A stretch of DNA of 7,781 bases from positions 1-7,781 of the forward strand of contig CAZRHR010000096.1 in the NCBI GenBank assembly GCA_964599915.1, read 5' to 3'. Every line of letters begins with the position of its first letter. The first letter of the stretch is position 1. Shown here one piece after another: positions 1 to 6,694 of the stretch. The notes below the pieces were generated by a model. The model saw nothing but the letters and a program-made list of their open reading frames with translations, ran no database searches and was not told the DNA's origin. Both the position numbers and the translations under genes were made by a program. Source of the stretch: CAZRHR01 sp964599915. Lineage in GTDB: Bacteria > Bacteroidota > Bacteroidia > CAIKAF01.

Positions 1-23
1 AAAAACAGGTTTACAAAGTAAGA

Positions 24-383
24 TCAGGTCATGGATAAGACGCCGCCAAGAATGATATGCAGCACCACCCCATGTACACCCGCATTCTGAAGCAAATAAA
101 ACAAAAGCAAAAAGGAAAAAGAGCTGAACAATAAAGGGGCTTTTCTATCGGAACGTTCCGCCAGCGACCATTGAGTGACCCAACCCCACCGTTTGAACAT
201 GAAAATTCCTGAAACAGGCAATACCGCTTTAAAAAGGAAAACCAACATCAAGATCCGCCAAGTGAGGTCGCCCTGCCCGTAGCGTAAAGGCAAATGCGCA
301 TGTTGGTGCAAAAACAAAGCAGCGCCAAGGGTAGGTACCCACAATGGATGAAACAGGGTTGACACCCAACGGGCCCAAATCAT
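24..383 (-). CDS. Conserved integral membrane protein, probably cut short by an in-frame stop
   Basis: The reading frame encodes 119 residues and is very hydrophobic. Likely membrane segments lie at about residues 6-26 (with the motif FHPLWVPT), 43-63, 82-102 and 103-119, with a charged loop containing AERSDRK at about 75-81. From memory, the FHPL-P-T-G start and the ExRxxR loop resemble a Bacteroidota membrane-protein family, sometimes labelled PAP2-like, that is usually near 190-200 residues. None of the PAP2 catalytic motifs would fall in the part seen here. The ATG overlaps the rpoN stop in an ATGA, so the two are probably co-transcribed and translationally coupled. The frame ends at TGA (24-26), but positions 3-23 continue in the same frame as SYFVNLF, which fits the next helix of the family. 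The gene may therefore be a recent nonsense pseudogene, carry a sequence error, or encode a genuine short form. The function is unknown. Confidence 0.6.
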   Translation of the reverse strand: MIWARWVSTLFHPLWVPTLGAALFLHQHAHLPLRYGQGDLTWRILMLVFLFKAVLPVSGIFMFKRWGWVTQWSLAERSDRKAPLLFSSFSFLLLFYLLQNAGVHGVVLHIILGGVLSMT

Positions 384-1858
384 TCCAACGATTTTCTAAG
401 TCTGGCTACCGGAATATCCAATTGCTCTCTATACTTGGCTACAGTACGCCGGGCAATGTTGTACCCTTTGGCCTGTAAAATTTCTGCCAAACGATCATCT
501 GTCAATGGCTTTTTCTTGCTTTCGTTGGAAATACAATCAAAAAGAATCTTTTTCACCTCTCTGGTGGACACCTCCTCTCCACTATCTGTGCTTAAAGATT
601 CAGAAAAGAATGATTTAAGTAAAAAGGTGCCGTAGGGCGTTTCTACATATTTGGAATTGGCCACCCGGCTTACCGTGGAAATATCCAGCCCAACCATTTC
701 TGCAATGTCTTTTAATATCATAGGGCGGAGTTGGGTTTCGTCGCCCGTTAAAAAATACATTTCCTGAAATTTCACCATGGCAGACATCACAGCCATCAGG
801 GTTTCCTGGCGCTGGCGAATGGCATCAATGAACCATTTGGCCGCATCCAGCTTTTGCTTCACAAACAACACGGCCTCTTTCTGACTGCGATCCATTTCCT
901 TTTTAGGATGAGCAAATTGCTCCAACATGTCGTGATAGGTCCTGGAAACGCGAAGTTCAGGTGCATTCCTGCTGTTTAAACTAAGTTCTAATTTCCCTTC
1001 ATGGTTGGTGAGCAAAAAGTCGGGGATAATGGTATGAATCATCCTTTGTCCACCTGTTTGTCCACCACCGGGTTTGGGGTTGCAATGAATAATTTCGCGC
1101 ATCACGGCTTTTAATCCATCATCGTCCAAACCCATGCGACGAGAAATTTTATCGTAATGCTTTCGGGTAAATTCTTCGTAATGTTCGGATAGGATTTGAA
1201 TGGCTGCGGCAGTGTAAGGGGTTGGACGTTCGCGCTTTTTCAGTTGAATGAGCAAACATTCCCTCAAATCTCTGGCGGCCACACCGGGTGGGTCAAAGTC
1301 TTGCACCACCTTCAACACCTCCAACAATTCTTCCTCGGTGGTTTCCACACCTTGGGTAAACGCTAAATCATCGACCATGCTGCGAATGTCCCGCATCAAA
1401 TACCCGTCTTCATTGATGTTGCCAATCATATGACGGGCCAGGAACTGGGCTCGTTCGTCCAAATTGCGTAAACCAATCTGGGCCATCAGGCTTTCGTAAA
1501 AACTCACCCCGGCGCTAATGGGCATTTCCCGCTGCTCCTCGTCAGGTCCGTGATTTTGTGTTTGGGTTTTATAGTAAGGATAATCGTCGTCGTTGAGATA
1601 ATCGTCCAAATCTAAATCGCCACTATCGTCCTCCTTGGTGGTTTCACCTGCATCGAAATCGTCTTGTTCATGTTGGTCTTCTTCGTTCCGGTCTTCTGGA
1701 AATTCATCGGCGCCCTCTTCCAAGGCCGGATTTACTTCCAACTCCTCCTTTATTCGCTGCTCCAAGGCAGCTGTAGGCACTTGCAAAAGTTTCATCAGCT
1801 GAATCTGCTGAGGGCTTAGCTTCTGCTGAAGTTTTTGAAAGAGTCCTTGTTTTAACAT
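380..1858 (-). CDS. rpoN: RNA polymerase sigma-54 factor RpoN
   Basis: This is the alternative sigma factor that directs RNA polymerase to -24/-12 promoters and needs an AAA+ enhancer-binding activator to melt DNA. The 492-residue length is normal for the family. The Gln/Leu-rich region I (activator response) is at residues 1-48 and includes QKLSPQQIQLMKLLQ and ELEVNPALE. A strongly acidic region II spans about 47-110. The core-binding region follows, with the conserved FDPPGVAARDLREC at about 188-201 and NPKPGG at 260-265. The helix-turn-helix is around 382-400 (LKDIAEMVGLDISTVSRV). The diagnostic RpoN box ARRTVAKYRE, which reads the -24 element, is at 469-478. The ATG at 1858 gives a start that fits the family; AGGGGA sits only one base upstream of it, too close for a normal ribosome-binding site. 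A Bacteroidota-type promoter lies about 60 bases upstream. The stop codon overlaps the next start (ATGA). No activator gene or clear -24/-12 site was noticed in the window. Confidence 0.98.
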   Translation of the reverse strand: MLKQGLFQKLQQKLSPQQIQLMKLLQVPTAALEQRIKEELEVNPALEEGADEFPEDRNEEDQHEQDDFDAGETTKEDDSGDLDLDDYLNDDDYPYYKTQTQNHGPDEEQREMPISAGVSFYESLMAQIGLRNLDERAQFLARHMIGNINEDGYLMRDIRSMVDDLAFTQGVETTEEELLEVLKVVQDFDPPGVAARDLRECLLIQLKKRERPTPYTAAAIQILSEHYEEFTRKHYDKISRRMGLDDDGLKAVMREIIHCNPKPGGGQTGGQRMIHTIIPDFLLTNHEGKLELSLNSRNAPELRVSRTYHDMLEQFAHPKKEMDRSQKEAVLFVKQKLDAAKWFIDAIRQRQETLMAVMSAMVKFQEMYFLTGDETQLRPMILKDIAEMVGLDISTVSRVANSKYVETPYGTFLLKSFFSESLSTDSGEEVSTREVKKILFDCISNESKKKPLTDDRLAEILQAKGYNIARRTVAKYREQLDIPVARLRKSLE

Positions 1859-1915
1859 TCCCCTGATTAATTTCTCTGGTTTGGACTTCCGGCAGGTTTA
1901 CCGGCGGGCTTATGG

Positions 1916-1947
1916 CAAATTTACACAATCTGAAACCATGGTTCAAA
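1916..1947 (-). promoter_or_regulatory. Predicted Bacteroidota primary-sigma promoter for rpoN
   Basis: On the minus strand, TTTG (1947-1944) is followed after exactly 20 bases by TAAATTTG (1923-1916). This is a full match to the known Bacteroidota consensus TTTG-N19-21-TAnnTTTG. It lies in the 107-base gap between the lipoprotein stop and the rpoN ATG and would give an untranslated leader of about 50 bases. The spacer contains the perfect palindrome AACCATGGTT (1934-1943), directly beside the -33 element. The match means rpoN can be transcribed independently of the upstream lipoprotein gene. No transcript data support the call. Confidence 0.6.
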
Positions 1948-1965
1948 TTTTATGCCAACAAGTCT

Positions 1966-3642
1966 TTATTCTCTAGCCCGGCCACGGTTTGGACCAGTCG
2001 CCGCCGCAGGATTCAGGTTCCAAATTTGTTGTACACTAAAACCTGCACGCACCTCTATCGTTTTCTCCAACCTTATCAAGGGCTCCGGCTGTTCTTTTCG
2101 GGCAAAACTACCGGTATCCCATCGTTTATTACCATTCATATCCTGCCAAAGAACAAAATCATATTTTCCTGGAAAAAGTCTGAACGTAAAACGCCGACCG
2201 GTACCCAAACTATCGATGTCCCGGGGCTGCCATTCGGAAGAAGGCAGTTTTTGGTTGCCCGTAAGGCCCATCATGTAAGGTTCTCCGGTCCAGAAAGTGG
2301 ACGGTGCAAACACATCCAAATGCACCTCTACGGCATCTTCAGGATCGGGCAAGGCAAACCGGATGGAATCGCGTGGGGCCACATTTCCAAACACATCAAA
2401 TAAAGCGCTATCCTGCCAGGTCATCCAATAGGTGGCACCGGCATCTAAGATTCCGGGAAACACGAGGCACCGCGGTCGCAAAGTATCGATAGCGGGTTGG
2501 ATGGGTTTTCCCATGAAGAAAAATTTTCCCGTATCCAGTTTTTCCAAAGGATGGTCGAACCAAATGCGAATGGGCTCACCCGGCATAGGCGGTGGATCCA
2601 AAGGCAGTCTTTTTAGGGCAAAGGGTGATTCCGAAACGGTACTGGCCGAACCCGTATTTCTTCCGGCCCCACCGCCGGTTCTTGGGGCTTGCCATTTGGA
2701 GGGAATAAGTTTCAACGTGTCTTTCCCATAGGGCCAAGTAAGCTCAATTTTTACACTATCGGGCGGGTTTCTTCCAAACCAAATCACCAAACTATCCGGG
2801 CGGTCTTTTCCCCATTCATAAGCTAAAGGCTGTGGAAAAAAAGACAATTGGAGGCTATCTGCCGGACCGGCAAACCGTACCCAAGCCTTTCCGGGATAGG
2901 CATTCCGAACCGACATGGCTTTATTTCGCAACGGCGGTTCAGAAAAAATACGCAATATATGTCGACCCGAATCGGCCAACACAGGCTCAGACAAAAAGCC
3001 AATGCTTTCTCCCGGTCCATTGTACAAATAATCACCGCCTGTTTCTCGAAGGGCATACAACCGATACGTTCCCTTTCTCAGATACGCCAACTTGGCTTCT
3101 CCTTTGTCGTTGGTAAACATAGCATAATCCGGACGACGGGTACGAACCAAACTGTCTGCGGTTCCGGAATGCAACATCACTTTTACCCCTGCGGCAGGTA
3201 AACCCGTGGCCGCTTCCATCACTTTTACCAAAACCGCTCCGCTATCCAAAGCCAGTCCCGTGGTAAATATATATTGAAAGCCGGCGGCAGGATTACCTTC
3301 CGTAAAATCCACAATGGCTTTTCCAAACTGGAGTTGATAGGTGGTGGATGGGCGTAAACTATCTTGAAAAATCACCTCTACCCCTTTTCCTACAATGCGG
3401 GTGAGGGGCGGCCGGGATTGGGGTGGCGAAACCAAAAGCTCGGCTTGAATATTTTTTAATTCAACCCATTCATCGAAGCGAAGATAAATTTTGGGAAGCT
3501 GCACTTGGGTCGCAAAAGTATCCGGCTGGGCATAGACCAACCGGGGACCGCGGGTATCTTTTTCCCCACCGGTGGGTGGCACTGGATTGGCGCAGGAAAC
3601 CCAAAGGAAACCAAGCAACCACAACCACCGGACATTGGTCAT
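1966..3642 (-). CDS. Ig-like domain lipoprotein of Bacteroidota (Big_5-type N-terminal domain)
   Basis: This is a 558-residue predicted lipoprotein of unknown precise role. A short hydrophobic signal (residues 4-16) ends at Cys17, giving WVSC; Trp at -3 is an atypical lipobox residue. The mature start ANPVPPTGGEKDTRGP matches the characteristic opening of a family annotated as Ig-like domain-containing in Bacteroidota. Residues about 33-129 look like a bacterial Ig-like (Big_5) domain (FDEWVELKN; LRPSTTYQLQFG). Residues about 135-200 look like a carboxypeptidase-regulatory or transthyretin-like beta-sandwich (TNDKGEAKLAYLRKGTYRL). A Gly/Ser-rich linker lies at 321-339, and a second Ig-like region at about 350-430. 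A C-terminal module carries PGKYDFVLWQDMNGNKRWDTG at about 491-511. No acidic export signal follows the Cys, so periplasmic-facing anchoring is as likely as surface display. The ATG overlaps the stop of the reductase gene (ATGA), which suggests coupling. Confidence 0.82.
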   Translation of the reverse strand: MTNVRWLWLLGFLWVSCANPVPPTGGEKDTRGPRLVYAQPDTFATQVQLPKIYLRFDEWVELKNIQAELLVSPPQSRPPLTRIVGKGVEVIFQDSLRPSTTYQLQFGKAIVDFTEGNPAAGFQYIFTTGLALDSGAVLVKVMEAATGLPAAGVKVMLHSGTADSLVRTRRPDYAMFTNDKGEAKLAYLRKGTYRLYALRETGGDYLYNGPGESIGFLSEPVLADSGRHILRIFSEPPLRNKAMSVRNAYPGKAWVRFAGPADSLQLSFFPQPLAYEWGKDRPDSLVIWFGRNPPDSVKIELTWPYGKDTLKLIPSKWQAPRTGGGAGRNTGSASTVSESPFALKRLPLDPPPMPGEPIRIWFDHPLEKLDTGKFFFMGKPIQPAIDTLRPRCLVFPGILDAGATYWMTWQDSALFDVFGNVAPRDSIRFALPDPEDAVEVHLDVFAPSTFWTGEPYMMGLTGNQKLPSSEWQPRDIDSLGTGRRFTFRLFPGKYDFVLWQDMNGNKRWDTGSFARKEQPEPLIRLEKTIEVRAGFSVQQIWNLNPAAATGPNRGRARE

Positions 3643-4112
3643 GGCAAAGGAAATTTAGGCCGTAACATCCGTGCAATATGGGAAAAATACCGCACATCCT
3701 CCGGACCAAAATCATCAAATTCAATGCTATCAATATCTAAAACGGCCACCACGGTTCCTTTGACTAAAATAGGAACTACAATTTCACTGTTCGAGGCTGC
3801 GCTACAGGCAATATGGCCGGGAAAATGATGGACATCCGGCACCACCACCACCTCTTTGCTTTCCCATGCAGCCCCACACACGCCTTTTCCCCGTGGAATA
3901 CGCGTACAAGCTACGGGGCCTTGAAATGGACCTAAGACCAACTCTTCTCCTTTCACCAAATAAAAGCCGACCCACCAAAACCCAAAAATATCTTTTATTT
4001 CAGCTGCCGTATTGGCTAAATTGGCAATCAGGTCAGACTCTCCGGCCAATAATGGCTCAAGCCTGTGAATAAGAGTTTTGTAAGATTCACTTCGGTCTAA
4101 TCGAGCAGACAT
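3639..4112 (-). CDS. msrC: Free methionine-(R)-sulfoxide reductase (GAF-fold, MsrC/YebR family)
   Basis: This cytoplasmic enzyme reduces free L-methionine-(R)-sulfoxide to methionine through a cysteine disulfide relay. It has 157 residues, close to the family norm. The GAF domain covers nearly the whole protein. The three family cysteines are visible: Cys69 (GPVACTRI), Cys79 (GKGVCGAAW) and Cys103 (FPGHIACSAAS). Acidic residues expected at the substrate site are also present: Glu110 (SNSEIVVP), Asp126 and Asp128 (VLDIDS). One oddity is Ser104 directly after the catalytic-region Cys103, where Asp is usual. The frame is open further upstream to 4244, but that 44-residue extension overlaps the receptor's tail and does not look like family sequence, so MSARLDRSESY at 4112 is the chosen start. 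The gene lies 46 bases after the receptor stop and overlaps the lipoprotein start by ATGA. Confidence 0.93.
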   Translation of the reverse strand: MSARLDRSESYKTLIHRLEPLLAGESDLIANLANTAAEIKDIFGFWWVGFYLVKGEELVLGPFQGPVACTRIPRGKGVCGAAWESKEVVVVPDVHHFPGHIACSAASNSEIVVPILVKGTVVAVLDIDSIEFDDFGPEDVRYFSHIARMLRPKFPLP

Positions 4113-4130
4113 AACGCATGGTTCAGAGGG

Positions 4131-4163
4131 CAAAGGTAAAGGATTTCGTCTGGTTTCCTCACA
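4131..4163 (-). promoter_or_regulatory. Possible Bacteroidota-type promoter for the methionine-sulfoxide reductase
   Basis: TACCTTTG (4138-4131 on the minus strand) fully matches the TAnnTTTG -7 consensus and sits 18 bases before the reductase ATG. Twenty-one bases upstream is TGTG (4163-4160), a 3-of-4 match to the TTTG -33 element, which overlaps the receptor's stop codon. The predicted leader is very short. The -33 match is weak, so this is tentative. If real, it uncouples the reductase-lipoprotein pair from the receptor gene. Confidence 0.4.
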
Positions 4164-6624
4164 GGCCCATGTCCATCTCTCCGCCGCCTTCTCCTCCGCC
4201 GGAACGCCCGCGACGACGCTGTGGCTCTTGCCCGGGATTGCCAAATTTCCAAACGAATTGCACCGTTACAATTCGGCTTTGGGGTTTTCGATATACGACA
4301 CCGCGAAAGTTCACATCATTGGGGTCGTACCTAAACCTGCGGGTATCAAAAATATCTGATACATTCAGCGTAACAGTAGCTTTTCCTTTCAAAATTTCTC
4401 TTTTATAGGCCAAATCCACCCAGGTGAAATCATACATTTTTCCTTGTGGCATCACCATAGGCGCATTATAGGTAATATTGAGCTGCAAATCGTTCTTTTT
4501 CAAAAACTTCCAGCTCCACATGCTGCGCACACTGGCGCCAAAAGTATTGGCCCCCAAATCGGGTTGTAAGGCACCTGCCTCCACTTGGTTTCGGAAAAAA
4601 CTACCATTCAAGGTGGCGCTAAGGCTTCGGGTAAATTTCCACCTTAAAATCACATCCATACCATAGTTTCTGGCCGAGCCAAAATTGGTGGAACGAACGG
4701 TGGTAACGCCTAAACTATCCACGGTGATGTATCGCTGAAACGGGTTAGAAATTTCGCGCCAAAACAAGGAGGCATAAAGAAAATGTCCGCCTTTGAAATT
4801 CTTGGTGAAATTTAATTCAATGTTGTCTGTAAGCTCAGGATTCACATTGGGATCACCCACCCGTAGGCTAAAAGGATCGCTGTAATCCGGAAAAGGATTG
4901 AGTGCCCAGAAAGAGGGTCGGTTGATTCTTCGTGCATACGTAAGGCCGAAAGCATGTGCGTCGTCCAAATTGAATTTCACCTGTGCAGAAGGGAAAAAAT
5001 TCAGATAGGTTTTATTGAAAGCTTCCACACCACGGGCCACACCTCGGGCCAGGGTATGTTCTGCCCGCAATCCAGCTTGCGCCTCCCACTTTTTCCCGAG
5101 ACGAACGCCACCCAACACATAACCGGCATTCACCCATTCTGTGTATGTAAAATCGTTGGTCAGCAAGGTGTCCACAAACCAGTTTCCGGTGGTCAGGTTT
5201 AAACTATCCGCCTTCAAAATACTTTCTAACTGTCTGTAGCCACTCCGCAATCCGGTTTCCAGCTTAAAAATTTTACCAAGACTTTGCACACGGTCTACCT
5301 GAAAAGCGAGGTTTTGGTTGGTTCGGTTTCTTTCCGTTCGGCTTTGGGCGGAAGTGGTGTCTGGAAAGGAGGCCAGTTCTAAAAATTGCCCGTTGGTGCC
5401 ATCGAAATTCCTGCTATAACTTAGACTTGAAGACCATTCTCCTTTGCCGGAGGCGTCTTTTTGCTGCCAATTAAGTCCCCAATCGCCGTTCCAGCCACGC
5501 ATGCGGTTGTCCGCCTCACGGCGAAATGTACGGGTGGGATTTTCCAAACCATCGAGGAATCGATATTGAATAAATTCAGGGTCTTCATCTGCACGATAGC
5601 CCAAGACGTAAGTGAGCCCAAGACTTCCCTTTTCGTGATATTTATAATCTACGTTCCCGGAAAAAGTGGTTCCGATGTCCCGCGATGGATTTTCGGTATC
5701 CTGCCGTTGCAAGACACTTCCACCACCTGCAGTAAAAATTTCACGGTCAGAAAAACCTGTCCGCACCCTTTGGGTATGTCGCATCCCTAATGTAGTTGTA
5801 AAGCTCCATTTTCCACGGGAAAAATTGAGGTTCAGAGAACTATTGGCGGTCGCGGGCCATCCGACGCCTAATTGCATGCTTCCAAACCGGCCCTTTTCTT
5901 GATTTTGCTTGGTGACAATGTTCAAAATGCCTGCCATCCCTTCCGCCTCATACTTGGCCGAGGGGTTGGTGATTAATTCAATGCGCTCAATATTCGACGC
6001 CGGAATTTGTGCCAAAATTTGATCCCGGTTTTCTACGGTAAATCCAGAGGGTTTACCATTGATATACACCAGAAAATTTTCGCTGCCACGAAGGGAGATT
6101 TTACCATCTACGTCTACATTCAACAAGGGAATTTGCCGAAGGGCATCTAAAACGGAACCACCTTCGGTCACTAAATCTCTACCGACATTAAAAATCAAAC
6201 GATCCACGGCCAATTCCACGGGTTCGCGATCTTCTACCACAGATACCTCGCCCAATTGGTTTACACCTGCCGCCATGCGTAAATCCGGCAACACCACCTC
6301 AGCTTCTGCACCCGGGCGAATAAGCACGGTATCTTGGTAGGTTTTAAAACCAACCGCAGAAACCACCCGAACATAACGACCCGGGAACATGTCCTGAAAT
6401 CGATAGACGCCATTGGTATCCGTAAACGTTCCTTCGGTTTTGTCCGGCATGCGAACATGGGTAAACAAGACCGAAGCAAACATCAAAGGTTGACCCGTTT
6501 TTTGCTCAAGAAGTTTCCCTGAAAAATTAAGTTTTGGAATCCCGGCACCCGTAGGCGGTCCCTGAGCCAAAACATCTATTTGAACCATGGCCCATAACAG
6601 GCCTAAAATAAAAACCTTTCGCAT
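4159..6624 (-). CDS. TonB-dependent-receptor-like outer-membrane beta-barrel protein
   Basis: This is an 821-residue outer-membrane protein with the layout of Bacteroidota receptors of the 'outer membrane beta-barrel family' (OMP_b-brl_3-like). Its ligand is unknown. The signal peptide MRKVFILGLLWAMVQIDVLA covers residues 1-20. A carboxypeptidase-regulatory-like beta-sandwich is at about 34-112 (FSGKLLEQKTGQPL; TDTNGVYRFQDMFPGRY). A plug-like domain is at about 125-245 (ALRQIPLLNVDVDGKISLRG; VYINGKPSG; NPSAKYEAEGMAGILNI). The barrel occupies roughly 250-795 and closes with RIVTVQFVWKFG. A 26-residue Arg/Gly/acidic tail (796-821) follows the final strand. The frame also opens at an ATG at 6651, nine codons upstream. 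The 6624 start was preferred because it gives a compact signal peptide with the basic RK directly after Met, but the choice is not certain. No SusD-type partner gene is adjacent, so a SusCD glycan system is not supported. Confidence 0.92.
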   Translation of the reverse strand: MRKVFILGLLWAMVQIDVLAQGPPTGAGIPKLNFSGKLLEQKTGQPLMFASVLFTHVRMPDKTEGTFTDTNGVYRFQDMFPGRYVRVVSAVGFKTYQDTVLIRPGAEAEVVLPDLRMAAGVNQLGEVSVVEDREPVELAVDRLIFNVGRDLVTEGGSVLDALRQIPLLNVDVDGKISLRGSENFLVYINGKPSGFTVENRDQILAQIPASNIERIELITNPSAKYEAEGMAGILNIVTKQNQEKGRFGSMQLGVGWPATANSSLNLNFSRGKWSFTTTLGMRHTQRVRTGFSDREIFTAGGGSVLQRQDTENPSRDIGTTFSGNVDYKYHEKGSLGLTYVLGYRADEDPEFIQYRFLDGLENPTRTFRREADNRMRGWNGDWGLNWQQKDASGKGEWSSSLSYSRNFDGTNGQFLELASFPDTTSAQSRTERNRTNQNLAFQVDRVQSLGKIFKLETGLRSGYRQLESILKADSLNLTTGNWFVDTLLTNDFTYTEWVNAGYVLGGVRLGKKWEAQAGLRAEHTLARGVARGVEAFNKTYLNFFPSAQVKFNLDDAHAFGLTYARRINRPSFWALNPFPDYSDPFSLRVGDPNVNPELTDNIELNFTKNFKGGHFLYASLFWREISNPFQRYITVDSLGVTTVRSTNFGSARNYGMDVILRWKFTRSLSATLNGSFFRNQVEAGALQPDLGANTFGASVRSMWSWKFLKKNDLQLNITYNAPMVMPQGKMYDFTWVDLAYKREILKGKATVTLNVSDIFDTRRFRYDPNDVNFRGVVYRKPQSRIVTVQFVWKFGNPGQEPQRRRGRSGGGEGGGEMDMGL

Positions 6625-6693
6625 TACCTTTACAAAAGAACGGCAAACCATTTGAAAGTGTAACCTTTAATTTAGCAACTCAGTTGCAATTGC
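6625..6693. promoter_or_regulatory. Divergent intergenic region between the receptor and the small secreted protein
   Basis: This 69-base region holds the starts of two divergent genes (42 bases if the receptor begins at 6651). It is AT-rich and must contain promoters in both directions. I could not find a convincing full TTTG-N20-TAnnTTTG pair on either strand. Partial -7 matches exist, such as TTCTTTTG on the minus strand just before the 6624 start and TACCTTTA on the plus strand at 6625-6632. Its most structured part is the overlapping palindrome pair at the right end. Confidence 0.45.
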
Positions 6694-6694
6694 A
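6675..6694. repeat. Overlapping inverted repeats directly before the small-protein start (possible operator)
   Basis: GCAACT-C-AGTTGC (6675-6687) is a perfect 6-bp inverted repeat with a one-base spacer. It overlaps the 10-bp perfect palindrome TGCAATTGCA (6685-6694), whose last base is the A of the ATG at 6694. Each repeat alone could arise by chance, but together they fill the last 19 bases before the start codon in a divergent promoter region. The pair could serve as a regulator-binding site or fold the 5' end of the mRNA. This is inference from position and symmetry only. Confidence 0.35.

Noticed and set aside
24..26. TGA in the membrane-protein gene read as a sense codon through recoding or an alternative genetic code
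   Set aside because: TGA is the normal terminator of three well-supported genes here (rpoN, the reductase and the receptor), and Trp is encoded by TGG throughout, so a genome-wide reassignment is not credible.
1859..1864. AGGGGA before the rpoN ATG as a Shine-Dalgarno site
   Set aside because: It is one base from the start codon, too close for normal pairing, and Bacteroidota rely little on such sites.
1912..2403. A 163-codon plus-strand frame opposite the lipoprotein gene
   Set aside because: It is the antisense shadow of a strongly supported gene and has no recognisable domain or signal peptide.
1952..3828. Other plus-strand open frames across the lipoprotein and reductase genes
   Set aside because: They overlap one another and well-supported minus-strand genes, with low-complexity or basic compositions typical of antisense frames.
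4113..4244. A 44-residue N-terminal extension of the methionine-sulfoxide reductase starting at 4244
   Set aside because: It lies antiparallel in no useful context: it overlaps the receptor's tail on the same strand in another frame, is rich in Pro/Glu/Arg without family resemblance, and the 4112 start gives the normal family length.
4159..6624. A SusCD-type polysaccharide utilisation locus
   Set aside because: There is no SusD-like gene, glycan-degrading enzyme or hybrid regulator next to the receptor in this window.
6625..6651. Receptor start at the ATG at 6651
   Set aside because: It is possible but less likely: it adds MVCRSFVKV before a complete signal peptide that begins with MRK at 6624. 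It is kept only as an alternative.
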